From a candidate division FCPU426 bacterium (GTDB lineage: Bacteria; Oederibacteriota; Muellerivitia; Muellerivitales; Muellerivitaceae): a DNA stretch of 64,000 nt. Every line of letters starts with the position of its first letter. Position 1 is the first letter of the stretch. Position numbers and translations under genes: made by a program. Positions 7,387-15,813 of this stretch are shown piece by piece. The stretch spans positions 39,210 to 103,209 of the forward strand of contig JASHNQ010000097.1 in assembly GCA_030041545.1 (NCBI GenBank). Reading direction: 5' to 3'. The notes beneath the pieces were generated by a model. It worked only from the letters and a program-made list of their open reading frames with translations. It ran no database searches and was not told where the DNA came from.

Positions 7387-8646
7387 TTACGCTTTGTTCC
7401 CGATACCGTCGTCCACTTCCCGTTCTTTAGGCGCCACGTTGCCGGGCTCGGGTCCCTCGGCGGGCGCTGGTGCCGGGACGGCTTGCGCCACCGGAACCGG
7501 CTGGGCGTCCGACGGCGCGGTTTTAGCCTCCGCCGGGACCGCATTGCCGGGTTCCACGGCGGGTGCGGAGGCGGCCTGCCCTGAGCCGCCCTGCGGTGAG
7601 CCATTCGATAAACTCATGGCTTGATTATTTTGCCCTGAGGGGCCCGAAGGGCCGCTCGAAGGGGTCGAACCCGCCGAAGGAACTTCGGCCTTCACCTTGG
7701 GCACGATGACCACCTTGCGGCGCAGCCCTTCGCCCCGGCTCTCGGTGGTGACGTGCTCATGGTCCTTCAAGGCCAAATGCACCACCCGGCGGTCCTTGGA
7801 GCTCATGGGCCGCATGGGGACCTCCACGCCCGTTTCTTTGGCCTTGCCGGCCAGGGAAAGGGCCAGTTCCTTAAGCTTGTCTTTCTGTCGCTCCAGGTAA
7901 TTTTCCACGTCTACGATCACGATGGACTTCTCGTCGCCCGTCACGCGCTGCACCACCTTGGACACCAGGTATTGCAGGGCCTCCAAGCTGTGGCCGTGGC
8001 GGCCGATCAAGGTGCCGCTGGAGGGGCCCTGGATGTTCAGCACCGTGTTGGAGTCTTCATCCTTGCGCACGGCCACCTTGTCCGGCAGGCTCATGCCGCG
8101 CAGAAGGCGGCTTAAGACGCCTTCTGCGAAGGCAGGCACGGCCGAGGGCTTGAGGGAAATCTTGACCTTGGCCGGCTTGGAGCCGATGCCCAAAAAGCCC
8201 TTGCTGCCTTCCTCCACGGTTTCGGTCTTCAGGTCGGCCGTGTTGACGTTGAAGCGCCGGCAGGCCTCCTCCAAGGCCTCCTCCACGGACCGGCCCGTTA
8301 CTTCCACCCAGGAGCTGCCACGGGGGCCCGGCGCGCCTTCATGCCGAGGGCGTTCCTCGCGCTCGTGGCGCTGCTCGTGACGCTCGTAACGGTTGCCGGC
8401 GGAATAGCCGCCCGAACGGCCGCCGCCATAGCGTTGCTCGCCCCGGTCGCTCCGCGGCCTTTCCTCGTAGCGGCCGGCCGTGCGGTTGCCATAGCCGCCG
8501 CCCCGGTGGTCCCGGTTATCCCGGCCTTCCCGATCGCGGTAATGCCCCCCGCCGCCCTGCCCTTTATAGCCGCCCCGGTTGCCCTGGGGCCTGGAGGTGT
8601 TTCCTGAGGGCCTTCCCCCCCCTTGCTGATTCGAATAATTTCTCAT
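7387..8646 (-). CDS. jag: Jag/KhpB RNA-binding protein with RGG-rich N terminus
   Basis: 419 residues. The classical domains sit in the middle: Jag-N (SWVEVTGRSVEEALEEACRR to KGFLGIGSKPAKVKI, about residues 110-165), a KH domain with GxxG loop LIGRHGHSLEAL (about 200-260), and an R3H domain (RPMSSKDRRVVHLALKDH). The first 100 residues are unusually rich in Gly, Arg, Tyr and Gln (RGG-like), and the C terminus is a Pro/Ala/Ser-rich tail; family members are usually near 200-250 residues. The start overlaps the yidC stop by 4 bp. Part of the tail is encoded by a palindromic repeat (7579-7672). Likely a small-RNA or mRNA binding protein. Confidence 0.93.
   Translation of the reverse strand: MRNYSNQQGGGRPSGNTSRPQGNRGGYKGQGGGGHYRDREGRDNRDHRGGGYGNRTAGRYEERPRSDRGEQRYGGGRSGGYSAGNRYERHEQRHEREERPRHEGAPGPRGSSWVEVTGRSVEEALEEACRRFNVNTADLKTETVEEGSKGFLGIGSKPAKVKISLKPSAVPAFAEGVLSRLLRGMSLPDKVAVRKDEDSNTVLNIQGPSSGTLIGRHGHSLEALQYLVSKVVQRVTGDEKSIVIVDVENYLERQKDKLKELALSLAGKAKETGVEVPMRPMSSKDRRVVHLALKDHEHVTTESRGEGLRRKVVIVPKVKAEVPSAGSTPSSGPSGPSGQNNQAMSLSNGSPQGGSGQAASAPAVEPGNAVPAEAKTAPSDAQPVPVAQAVPAPAPAEGPEPGNVAPKEREVDDGIGNKA
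7579..7672. repeat. Palindromic repeat in frame within jag
   Basis: GGTGAGCCATTCGATAAACT (7595 onward) followed by TCATGGC, and CCCTGAGGGGCCCGAAGGG followed by TCGAAGGGGTCGAACC, look like a widespread interspersed repeat (GGTGAGCC-TTCGA...CATGG type) rather than gene-specific sequence. It is translated in frame as a Ser/Gly/Pro/Gln segment of the Jag tail. Confidence 0.6.
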
Positions 8647-10355
8647 GACTTGCCTTCCTCGACTTTCTTCTTGTGATGCTGGATTTCCCGGTTCACCACT
8701 TTCTGTTGGATCATCGAAAGCACGTTCGTCACCACCCAGTAAAGCAGGAGCCCCGAAGGCCACTTGGTGGAAATAAACGTGAGAACGACCGGCATCATCC
8801 ACATCATCATTTTTTGTTGGCCGGTGGCCTGGTTGGCCATCTGGCCCGACACCTTCTGCTGGAGGATCATGGTTCCACCCATCAGAAGGGGAAGCACGTA
8901 GAACGGATCGTAAAGGGTCAGGTCCCTCAGCCAAAGGAACCCGGCCCCCCGCAGCTCGATGCTGTGGCCCAGGGCGGCATAAAGGGCCCAGAAAACCGGC
9001 AGTTGTAAAAACATCGGCAGGCAGCCGCCCAGCGGGTTGACGCCGGCCTCCTGGAAAAGCTTGGCTTGCTCCTCACGCTGCTTGGTAGGGTCGTCGGCGT
9101 ACTTGCGTTTCAGGGCGTCCATTTTGGGCTGGATCTCACGCATCTTCTGCTGGGTCAGGTACATGTTCTTGTAGCTGTTGTGGGTGGGCAGCCACAACAC
9201 CAGCTTGACCACGATGGAAAGCAGGATCACCGCCAGGCCCCAGCTGTGGCACCAGGTGTCGAACCATTGCAGGAGCTTGAGCATGTAGACGGCGATGAAA
9301 CCGAATGTCCCCAGGTCCATGGCCCCGTCCAGGTTGAGGCCCTTCAACAGCTGGTACTCTTGGGGCCCGAGGAAAACTTGGGCCCCGCGAGTGAAACTTT
9401 CGCCGCCCTTGAGGGCCTGCCCGGAGAAAACCAGTATCGGCCGGGGGGTGAAGACTTTGGGGTTTTCCGTCGGCTGGGGATTCTCCTCGGTAGGCGACTG
9501 GTAGGCGTGGTAGTCCCGTTCCACGCGGGCCGAAGCCCCGCCGCTGGAAGGATCGGGCATCAAGGCCACCAGGAAAAACTGGTTGGCCAAGGCGGTCCAA
9601 CTGACGTTGGAGATGTCCGTGGAAACCTCGGAACTCTTCGGACGCTCGAAGTCCAGCCCGCTGGGAGAGAAAGTGGACACCCGGTACCCGCCCACCCGGG
9701 AATTGGTCCCGGTGTTTTCCTCCGGCCCCAGGGTATCGGCCCATTCCACGGCTAGGTTGGCGGCGGGAGTGGAACCCGATCCTGTCTGGCGCACGGTCAA
9801 GCCAAGATCCAACAAATAGCTCCCGTACTGGAAGCCAAAGCTCTTCTCCAAAACACGGCCGTTCTCGTCCACGTAGCGGAAGCTTACGGAAGTAGCGGGA
9901 TCGGCCTTGGAGAGTTTTTGAGGGGTTCCTAAAACCTCAAACATCTTTTGGTTCAGATCGGGAATGGGATCGTAGGAAAGGGAAAACGGCTTGGGGTGGG
10001 CGGGATCGGGGTTGACCAGCTGGACGGGTTTTTGGGTTTCCCGGTTGCGGTACTTCTTCAATTCGTAGCTGGTGAGCACCCCGCCTTGGTTGGAGAAGAC
10101 CGCGACGTAGTCGTCGGTCTCAACGGTCACGGATTGGGCGGGGACTTGGGCGGTTTTCCTGGCGTGTTCGGATTTCACGGGAGCCGCGGCCGCTGAAACG
10201 CCTTCCGAGGGCGCGGGAACGGGGGCGGCCTGGGAGACGGCGTTGGAGGACAGGTCAGTTGTCGGAGTAGGCGTTGGGAAAAAGTAGGACCAAACGAAAA
10301 GAATAAGGAACGCACTAATGATGAAAAGTACAAATCGTTGGCTGTTGTTGTCCAA
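8643..10355 (-). CDS. yidC: Membrane protein insertase YidC
   Basis: 570 residues. An N-terminal membrane anchor (FVLFIISAFLILFVWSYF) is followed by a Thr/Pro/Ala-rich linker and a large periplasmic beta-domain (about 65-340), the Gram-negative arrangement. The conserved insertase domain follows (about 360-560), with GLAVILLSIVVKLVLWLP, NPLGGCLPMFLQLPVFWALY and a basic tail. It inserts membrane proteins with or without SecYEG. It precedes jag with a 4-bp overlap and follows yidD after 135 bp, which include ACCAAGG-type intergenic repeat words. Confidence 0.97.
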   Translation of the reverse strand: MDNNSQRFVLFIISAFLILFVWSYFFPTPTPTTDLSSNAVSQAAPVPAPSEGVSAAAAPVKSEHARKTAQVPAQSVTVETDDYVAVFSNQGGVLTSYELKKYRNRETQKPVQLVNPDPAHPKPFSLSYDPIPDLNQKMFEVLGTPQKLSKADPATSVSFRYVDENGRVLEKSFGFQYGSYLLDLGLTVRQTGSGSTPAANLAVEWADTLGPEENTGTNSRVGGYRVSTFSPSGLDFERPKSSEVSTDISNVSWTALANQFFLVALMPDPSSGGASARVERDYHAYQSPTEENPQPTENPKVFTPRPILVFSGQALKGGESFTRGAQVFLGPQEYQLLKGLNLDGAMDLGTFGFIAVYMLKLLQWFDTWCHSWGLAVILLSIVVKLVLWLPTHNSYKNMYLTQQKMREIQPKMDALKRKYADDPTKQREEQAKLFQEAGVNPLGGCLPMFLQLPVFWALYAALGHSIELRGAGFLWLRDLTLYDPFYVLPLLMGGTMILQQKVSGQMANQATGQQKMMMWMMPVVLTFISTKWPSGLLLYWVVTNVLSMIQQKVVNREIQHHKKKVEEGKS

Positions 10356-10490
10356 AGCGATTCCCCCGTAAACCGCCTCTTACCACTAAGCTCACCCAGG
10401 GCACCAAGTAAGCCCTCCATGTCTTGAAGAACAAAGGCCCCACTTTGTGACCTTGGTGTCCTTCGTGGCGAGAGATCGGTTGTTAAAATC

Positions 10491-10712
10491 CTACGAAACG
10501 GGGTGGAACCCTCCGGATGAGGCGGGATGGCAACGGCACAAACGCTTCAGGCCCATGAGAAGGCCCTTCCCAACGCCATATCGTTCCACGGCTTGGCGGG
10601 TGTATTCGGAGCAAGAGGGCGTAAACCGGCAGGAAGGGGGTAGGTAAGGCGAGATCATCAGCTGATACCCCTTGAGGAACATTAAAAGCCCCTGCTTCAA
10701 GAGTTTGTCCAT
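10491..10712 (-). CDS. yidD: Membrane protein insertion efficiency factor YidD
   Basis: 73 residues, the normal size. The signature YQLMISPYLPPSCRFTPSCS and then EYTRQAVERYG, with three conserved cysteines (the third in RCHPA), is complete, with an N-terminal amphipathic helix for membrane association. It lies between rnpA (2-bp gap) and yidC as in most bacteria, and is thought to assist YidC. Confidence 0.96.
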   Translation of the reverse strand: MDKLLKQGLLMFLKGYQLMISPYLPPSCRFTPSCSEYTRQAVERYGVGKGLLMGLKRLCRCHPASSGGFHPVS

Positions 10713-10714
10713 TT

Positions 10715-11080
10715 TTAAGATCCCTGCTTCATCCGGGGGAGGAGGCCTGAGCGCGCGGCGAGGGTGAGGAAGGAAGTCCTCAACTCGCCGAAGCCGCGGC
10801 CCGCGCTTCCGCGCCGGGGAACCACGATGACCTGGTATCCCCCGCGGAACTTTTCTTTTTCCACCCGGTAAATTTCCCGGAGACGCCGCTTGAGGCGGTT
10901 GCGAAGGTAGGCCTTGCCCAAGGCCCGACTCAACGAAACGCCGAATTTACGCAGGGCGGTGTCCCCGCTGAACTGCACGTACAGCGCTAAATGGCTGTCT
11001 TCCAACTTGCGGCACTGCTGAAAAACCGCTTTAAACTCCTTCGACCGCTTCAGCCGCTCAGCCTTTAAAAATCCCGGCAC
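10715..11080 (-). CDS. rnpA: Ribonuclease P protein component
   Basis: 121 residues. It supports the catalytic RNA that trims tRNA 5' ends. The basic RNR signature is present as KAYLRNRLKRRLREIYR, with the upstream FGVSLSRALGKA strand and the downstream QVIVVPRRGSA strand. Upstream rpmH is separated by 141 bp of AT-rich repeat sequence rather than being tightly coupled as is usual. Confidence 0.96.
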   Translation of the reverse strand: MPGFLKAERLKRSKEFKAVFQQCRKLEDSHLALYVQFSGDTALRKFGVSLSRALGKAYLRNRLKRRLREIYRVEKEKFRGGYQVIVVPRRGSAGRGFGELRTSFLTLAARSGLLPRMKQGS

Positions 11081-11098
11081 CTAAAACACCCTAAACGT

Positions 11099-11216
11099 CA
11101 ATTTTGAATTATGAATTCTAAATTATGAATTGTTGTGGATTTTTGACGGCCTAACGCCATCAAGAATCTTCCAAGATTCAAAATTAAAAATTCAAAATTC
11201 ATAATTCGGCGTTTCT
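11099..11216. repeat. AT-rich intergenic word repeats between rpmH and rnpA
   Basis: Two blocks built from degenerate GAATTATGAATT / AATTCAAAATT words (11099-11135 and 11174-11216) are roughly inverted with respect to each other. The same words recur near 33773-33799, 42060-42092 and 63280-63340, so this looks like an interspersed low-complexity family rather than a gene-specific signal. Confidence 0.6.
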
Positions 11217-11221
11217 TGCCG

Positions 11222-11359
11222 TTACTGGACGCTGATTTTGTAACGGCCTTTTTTCCGGCGGCTGCTCAAAACCCGGCGGCCCCCGACCTTTTTCATCCGG
11301 CTGCGAAAACCGTGAACCTTCTGGCGTTTACGGCGGTTGGGCTGGTACGTTCGTTTCAT
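11222..11359 (-). CDS. rpmH: 50S ribosomal protein L34
   Basis: 45 residues: begins [19 protein letters not shown], continues [20 protein letters not shown] and ends YKISVQ. This is the universal L34 pattern. First gene of the rpmH-rnpA-yidD-yidC-jag run, which reads away from dnaA. A good promoter is found at 11420-11449. Confidence 0.98.
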   Translation of the reverse strand: MKRTYQPNRRKRQKVHGFRSRMKKVGGRRVLSSRRKKGRYKISVQ

Positions 11360-11419
11360 GTTTTAGGAAACCCTTGTTTTGTTATGAGGTAAAAAGGCGG
11401 CCTGCGAAAAAGAGGGATG

Positions 11420-11449
11420 ATTGTAACCTATAAAAGCGGAAACCGTCAA
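11420..11449 (-). promoter_or_regulatory. Promoter of rpmH
   Basis: On the minus strand, TTGACG (11449-11444), an 18-bp spacer and TACAAT (11425-11420) lie 60 bp upstream of the rpmH start. Confidence 0.65.
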
Positions 11450-11579
11450 CGAAAGGCTGGCCTGCCTTCTGCGTGTTTTATCAAGAAAAACGGGAATAAA
11501 AAGCGTTTTTAGGCTACAGGTATGGATGGAATTTAAAACCGTCCTTGGTGGAAACCTACAGGGGTGGTAAAAAGACCCC

Positions 11580-12128
11580 ATGAAACCCTACATCCAGCTC
11601 ATCCTGGGAGGCGCCCGGTCGGGAAAGTCACGTTACGCCCTTCACCAAGGCGATGAGGATTCCTTTCATCCTAAGGTCTTCCTGGCCACGGCTTCGGCCC
11701 ATGACGCAGAAATGGCCTGGCGCATCAAGCGCCACCGGGAGGAGCGGGGAGCCCAATGGCAAACGGTCGAGGAGCCTTATGAGGTACTGGAGGCTTTATT
11801 GAAATATTCCATATCCCCCGGGGGATTGCTCGTGTTGGATTGCGCCACCCTTTGGATTTCAAATCTGTTGTGTGGCATAGGCGGAAAAAACTTGACCTTT
11901 CCCGAAATTGAAGCATTATTTGAAAAATTCCTCCGAATCCTGCCTGAATTAAAAGTAAATTTAAGGATTGTCTCCAATGAAGTGGGGCTTGGAATCGTTC
12001 CGGAAACGGCTTTAGGCCGCGAATTCCGCGATTTACAAGGCCGTTTCAACCAATCCGTCGCTTGCATCGCCCACCAGGTGGTGCTCCTGGTGGCGGGTAT
12101 CCCTGTCCCCATCAAAACGTCTAAATAA
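11580..12128 (+). CDS. cobU: Adenosylcobinamide kinase / GTP:adenosylcobinamide-phosphate guanylyltransferase
   Basis: 182 residues, full length. Phosphorylates adenosylcobinamide and then transfers GMP to give AdoCbi-GDP, the substrate of CobS. The P-loop is GGARSGKSRYA at the N terminus. KRHREERG carries the histidine that takes up GMP in the family, and SNEVGLGIVPE is the conserved mid-protein signature. It reads toward cobT, cobS and cbiX. No cobalamin riboswitch is visible in the 220 bp upstream, unlike btuB and btuD. Confidence 0.95.
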   Translation: MKPYIQLILGGARSGKSRYALHQGDEDSFHPKVFLATASAHDAEMAWRIKRHREERGAQWQTVEEPYEVLEALLKYSISPGGLLVLDCATLWISNLLCGIGGKNLTFPEIEALFEKFLRILPELKVNLRIVSNEVGLGIVPETALGREFRDLQGRFNQSVACIAHQVVLLVAGIPVPIKTSK

Positions 12129-12220
12129 AGCTAGAATAAACAACAACTCAAAACTTGAAAAAAATTCCAAACCTGCCAAACTACCGGTCGAAAACGTTGC
12201 AAGTTTTTGACTAAGAGAGA

Positions 12221-12847
12221 GTGACCGTGGCCTTCAAAATTCCAACCGCCGTCCCAAAAGCTCAGTGGATCAAGGGTTTATCCGCGTTAAATCGTTTGTG
12301 GAAAAGGGGACTGTTCCCGGAAGACCTGGATCGGCATTATTTCCTCCATTGGTTCGTGGTCTACAAGGGAAACATCATCCAGACCGCCAAGGCCCTGGAC
12401 ATCCACCGCAATACCATCCAGGGACATTTCCTGGAACTGGGTTATTCCAAAAAATCCGTCAAACTGCGCCATACCTGGCAAAAGATGGAGGAGGACTCCC
12501 CCAAGATCCCCTTTGAAAAGAAATTCCATATCTTTTACAACCGGTTTTCCGGAAAACCCCGGTTCTCCGCCGAAGAAAACGCAGCCTTAATCGGCCTGTG
12601 GCGGGCCAAGTTCCCCTTTAAGTCCCTGACGCCCCATTACCTGCTCTGGACCATCCGCAGCGGCAAGCCCAAGGATTGGGTCGAGAGGAAAATGGGATAT
12701 TCCTACCGCCACAAGGCCCGCCTCTTGAGCCAAATCGTCAAGCCCAAGACCCGCGACGGCTTCTGGCTTTCGCCCTTGAAGCCCCAAATCAACGAAATCT
12801 ACTCCAGGCGCTACCGCGCCATCATGGCCCACAAGAAAAAACGCTGA
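12221..12847 (+). CDS. Protein with Fis-type helix-turn-helix, unknown function
   Basis: 208 basic residues, GTG start after AAGAGAGA. Residues about 48-75 (YKGNIIQTAKALDIHRNTIQ, then GHFLELGY) match the Fis-family helix-turn-helix, in which AAKALGI-RNTL is typical, so DNA binding is likely. The rest has many aromatics and lysines, and the segment around residues 115-165 weakly repeats the layout of the first part (RFSAEENAALIGLWRAKFPF). No sensor or sigma-54 domain. It sits between cobU and cobT on the same strand, so it might be a local regulator, but that is only position-based. Confidence 0.65.
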   Translation: MTVAFKIPTAVPKAQWIKGLSALNRLWKRGLFPEDLDRHYFLHWFVVYKGNIIQTAKALDIHRNTIQGHFLELGYSKKSVKLRHTWQKMEEDSPKIPFEKKFHIFYNRFSGKPRFSAEENAALIGLWRAKFPFKSLTPHYLLWTIRSGKPKDWVERKMGYSYRHKARLLSQIVKPKTRDGFWLSPLKPQINEIYSRRYRAIMAHKKKR

Positions 12848-12962
12848 ACGGCAGCTAACAGCTCACAGTCGGCGGCTGACAGCCTACCCAATCCACCGTT
12901 CCACCCTTTTATCGTTTGTGGTTAAATACGCCTTGTTGAAATCCACAAAAAAAGGCAAAACC

Positions 12963-14051
12963 ATGAACCTCTCCAAGCTGGTTTCCTCCATCCCTGAACT
13001 CCATTCCAAGGCCATCCAGGAGGCCCAAAAGCGCCAGGCCCAATTGACCAAGCCCGCGGGCAGCCTAGGCCGCCTGGAAACGATCGCCGTGCAGGTAGCC
13101 GGCATCACGGGCCAGGCCGTGCCCTCCCTTGGCAAAAAACGAGTCATTTTATGTGCAGGCGATCACGGGGTCGCGGCGGAGGGGGTCTCGGCCTTCCCCT
13201 CGACCGTGACGCCCATGATGGTGCTGAATTTCCTGAAGGGGGGCGCGGCCATCAACGCCCTGGCCCGCCAGGCGGGGGCCGAGGTCCAGGTGGTGGACGT
13301 GGGGGTAGCCGCTGAATTGCCTAAAAACAGGCAATTGATCCAGGCCAAGGTCGCCAAAGGAACCCGCAACTTCAAGGTGGAATCCGCCATGACCGAGGCC
13401 GAATGCCAAAAAGCAATAGAATGGGGCGTCCGGCTGGCCGATACCGCCAAGAAAGACAAGGTGAAATGGGTGGTCCTGGGCGAGATGGGCATCGGCAACA
13501 CCACCTCGGCCGCGGCCCTCATGGCCGCGCTCCTGCCCTGCGCGGTGGAGGATGTGACGGGCTACGGCACGGGCATTGACCGCGCCCAATGGATGAACAA
13601 GTGCCGGGTGATCCAGGAAGCCCTTCAATTTCACCGCCTAGGCGTGGAAAAACCCCTGGAAGCCCTTCAAAAGGTGGGGGGCTTGGAAATCGCGGCTTTA
13701 ACCGGCGTGGTCTTAGGCTGCGCCAAGAACCGCATTCCGTTGGTGGTGGACGGTTTTATCACTTCCTCCGCTTTCCTGGTGGCCCACCGCTTGAATCCCA
13801 AAGTGAAGGATTTCGCCTTCTTTTCCCACCGTTCCGAGGAGCCGGGCCACACGAAATTCTATGAAATGCTGGGCGGAGAGCCCCTGTTGAACCTCCAGAT
13901 GCGCCTGGGGGAAGGCACGGGCGGGGCCTTGGCCTTGAATATCCTGGAGGCCGCCGTCCGGGCCCACGCGCAGATGGCCACCTTCGAGAGCGCCAAGGTG
14001 CCTAAAAAAATTGAAAATAAAAAGGAAAAGCGAGTTTCAAAAACCCCCTAA
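12963..14051 (+). CDS. cobT: Nicotinate-nucleotide--dimethylbenzimidazole phosphoribosyltransferase
   Basis: 362 residues. Activates 5,6-dimethylbenzimidazole to alpha-ribazole phosphate for lower-loop assembly. Conserved blocks include KPAGSLGRLE, CAGDHGVAAEGVSAFP, LGEMGIGNTTSAAAL, and the catalytic glutamate in LRLGEGTGGALAL. The ATG at 12963 begins the family's normal N terminus; the frame is open 15 codons earlier. BluB (33096-33764) would supply the base. A toxin-antitoxin pair separates it from cobS. Confidence 0.97.
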   Translation: MNLSKLVSSIPELHSKAIQEAQKRQAQLTKPAGSLGRLETIAVQVAGITGQAVPSLGKKRVILCAGDHGVAAEGVSAFPSTVTPMMVLNFLKGGAAINALARQAGAEVQVVDVGVAAELPKNRQLIQAKVAKGTRNFKVESAMTEAECQKAIEWGVRLADTAKKDKVKWVVLGEMGIGNTTSAAALMAALLPCAVEDVTGYGTGIDRAQWMNKCRVIQEALQFHRLGVEKPLEALQKVGGLEIAALTGVVLGCAKNRIPLVVDGFITSSAFLVAHRLNPKVKDFAFFSHRSEEPGHTKFYEMLGGEPLLNLQMRLGEGTGGALALNILEAAVRAHAQMATFESAKVPKKIENKKEKRVSKTP

Positions 14052-14121
14052 TCCATCCGGGAAAAGATTCTTGTGGAAAGAATCCGAGGAGCCTAAATTA
14101 GCAAGTAGCGGAGGCATTCTC

Positions 14122-14343
14122 ATGACTAAAACAGTGAAAAAATTGGCGACAGAGATTCATACGCTACCCGATGTTGAAAAATTACAGTTGGTGGATGCGA
14201 TCCTTACGGATTTAGACAAACCCGATCCAGCCATTGACCGGGTATGGGCGCAAGAAGCCCGTAAACGTTGGGCAGCTTATAAAGCCGGCAAAATCGAAAC
14301 GGTATCGTATGAAACCGTTATGGGCAAACACCGCCGTCCGTGA
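14122..14343 (+). CDS. Addiction-module antitoxin of the ParE-partner type
   Basis: 73 residues. The pattern IHTLPDVEKLQLVDAILTDL, then DKPDPAIDRVWAQEARKRW, YKAGKIETV and a final MGKHR is that of the small addiction-module proteins (putative addiction module component family) paired with ParE/RelE toxins. It overlaps the downstream toxin by 4 bp. It lies 70 bp after cobT inside the cob operon. Confidence 0.85.
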   Translation: MTKTVKKLATEIHTLPDVEKLQLVDAILTDLDKPDPAIDRVWAQEARKRWAAYKAGKIETVSYETVMGKHRRP

Positions 14344-14633
14344 AAGTCCGCTTTCTTGTACTAGCCCGGCTCGAACTCGACGACGCAGTGGACTGGTACA
14401 ACCGACAATCCTCAAATTTGGGCCAGGAATTCCTCGATGAATTGGATCGGGCTGTGCGACGCGTTATCCACCTCCCCTTGTCTTGCGCGGAAATAGAGCC
14501 CGGCTTACGCCGGTGCCTCTTAGCCCGCTTTTCCTATGGGCTGATCTACGGTAGGGAAGAAAAAACCATCGTTGTAATCGCCGTGGCACACTTGCATCGA
14601 GAACCCCATTACTGGTTGGACCGGATTGAATAA
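14340..14633 (+). CDS. ParE/RelE-superfamily toxin
   Basis: 97 residues. VRFLVLARLELDDAVDWYNR, a middle LGQEFLDELDRAVRRV and the C-terminal RFSYGLIYGREEKTIVVIAVAHLHREPHYW match the ParE-like fold; HxxREPxYW is a familiar end. ParE proteins poison gyrase, RelE proteins cut mRNA; the target here is unknown. Overlaps cobS by 8 bp, so the toxin and cobalamin synthase may be translationally linked. Confidence 0.88.
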   Translation: MKVRFLVLARLELDDAVDWYNRQSSNLGQEFLDELDRAVRRVIHLPLSCAEIEPGLRRCLLARFSYGLIYGREEKTIVVIAVAHLHREPHYWLDRIE

Positions 14634-15384
14634 CCTTATAAAGCCTTTACTCATTTCCTTTTCCACCCTGACCCTCCTGCCGGTTTCGCCTAAACATTGG
14701 AAACCTGCCGATGTGAAGGCCTCGGTGGCCTTTTACCCCCTGGTCGGGGCGCTCTTGGGGGGAATCCTGGCCCTTGTCTCCCGGATCCACTTTGCCCATG
14801 AATTGAAAATCCTTCTGATCCTCCTCACGTGGGTCATCGGGACGGCGGCCTTCCATTTGGACGGCCTGGCGGACTGTTGCGACGGTTTTTTCGGCGGTAA
14901 GACGCCGGAAGGCCGGCGGCGCATTATGAAGGATTCCGCCACGGGCGCCTATGGCGTGACGGGCATCGCTCTGATCCTTCTTTTCAAGTACAGCCTTCTG
15001 GGTCAACTTTGGGCCGGGGATGGGGTTTGGAAATGGCTTCTCTTGATTCCATTAGCCGCACGTTGGGCCGTCACCCTTTCCTGTACGGTCTTCAATGCCC
15101 CTCCGGGGGATAAGGGCCTGGGATCGCAAGTGTTGGGGCTTCCCGCGCCTTTCTTCTCGGCCTCGACCCTCCTGAGTTTGGCGGCAGGGGTGGTCCTTTT
15201 GAAAATCCAGGCCCTCGAAGTTTTTTTTACGGCAGGGGTCGTCGCCCTGGCCGTTGGATTTCTTTCACAATCCAAGATCAGGGGATTGACCGGCGATGGG
15301 CTGGGAGCCACGATCGAGCTGGCCGAGGCGGTTTGCCTCTTTTTCGCAGTGCTAATGCTTCATAATGGATTTCCCCAGTTATGA
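14626..15384 (+). CDS. cobS: Adenosylcobinamide-GDP ribazoletransferase (cobalamin synthase)
   Basis: 252 residues with several membrane segments. Joins AdoCbi-GDP and alpha-ribazole (phosphate) at the inner membrane. The core motif is HLDGLADCCDGFFGG followed by RRRIMKDSATGAYG, which carries the metal-binding aspartates. Late segment GLTGDGLGATIELAE is also typical. Start is a TTG inside the end of the toxin gene; no ATG exists near the family's N terminus. Overlaps cbiX by 4 bp. Confidence 0.95.
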   Translation: MNNLIKPLLISFSTLTLLPVSPKHWKPADVKASVAFYPLVGALLGGILALVSRIHFAHELKILLILLTWVIGTAAFHLDGLADCCDGFFGGKTPEGRRRIMKDSATGAYGVTGIALILLFKYSLLGQLWAGDGVWKWLLLIPLAARWAVTLSCTVFNAPPGDKGLGSQVLGLPAPFFSASTLLSLAAGVVLLKIQALEVFFTAGVVALAVGFLSQSKIRGLTGDGLGATIELAEAVCLFFAVLMLHNGFPQL

Positions 15385-15749
15385 AGCGTGTCATCCTGAT
15401 CGTAGCCCATGGCAGCCGGGACAAGTCAGCCCAGCAGGAATTCAAGCGGCTGGTATGGAGATACCAAAAACGGCACCCAGGATGGACAATCGCCCATGCC
15501 TTCCTGGAACTGGCGGAACCTTCCATTCCGGAAGCCTTGGAATCCCTTTCCGCATCTTCGGACGAAATCCTGGTTCTTCCTTTGTTCCTTTTCACGGCCA
15601 AGCACGTGAGGAAGCACATCCCCGAAATCCTTAAAGCTTTTCACAAGAACCATCCGAAGGTCCAAATCCGATTGGCCAAACCCCTGGGCGCGGACGGAAA
15701 ACTCCTAGACATCCTGGACCAGCGGCTTCACCCAATCTCCCGCAAATAA
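15381..15749 (+). CDS. cbiX: Short CbiX-type sirohydrochlorin cobaltochelatase-like protein
   Basis: 122 residues, the size of the short single-domain CbiX proteins that work as homodimers. LIVAHGSRD and LPLFLFTAKHVRKHIPE each supply a catalytic histidine. The family inserts Co2+ (or Fe2+) into sirohydrochlorin. That would be the entry to anaerobic-type corrin synthesis, yet no ring methyltransferase genes are in the window. End gene of the cobU-cobT-cobS-cbiX run; a terminator hairpin follows. Confidence 0.86.
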   Translation: MKRVILIVAHGSRDKSAQQEFKRLVWRYQKRHPGWTIAHAFLELAEPSIPEALESLSASSDEILVLPLFLFTAKHVRKHIPEILKAFHKNHPKVQIRLAKPLGADGKLLDILDQRLHPISRK

Positions 15750-15751
15750 AA

Positions 15752-15789
15752 AAGCCGGAGAGCGGGTCCCTGAAACCCGCTTCCGGCTT
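15752..15789 (-). terminator. Terminator between cbiX and btuB
   Basis: Long stem AAGCCGGA-AGCGGGT / ACCCGCT-TCCGGCTT with a short loop. On the minus strand, 25 bp after the btuB stop, it is followed by TTTTTTATTTG. On the plus strand it also follows cbiX, but the T-run is weaker in that direction. Confidence 0.85.
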
Positions 15790-15813
15790 ATCCCCCCACC
15801 TTGAAGCTGGCTC

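Noticed and set aside
11360..11579. Replication origin or B12 riboswitch between rpmH and cobU
   Set aside because: No TTATCCACA-type boxes and none of the B12-box sequences; only the rpmH promoter is clear.
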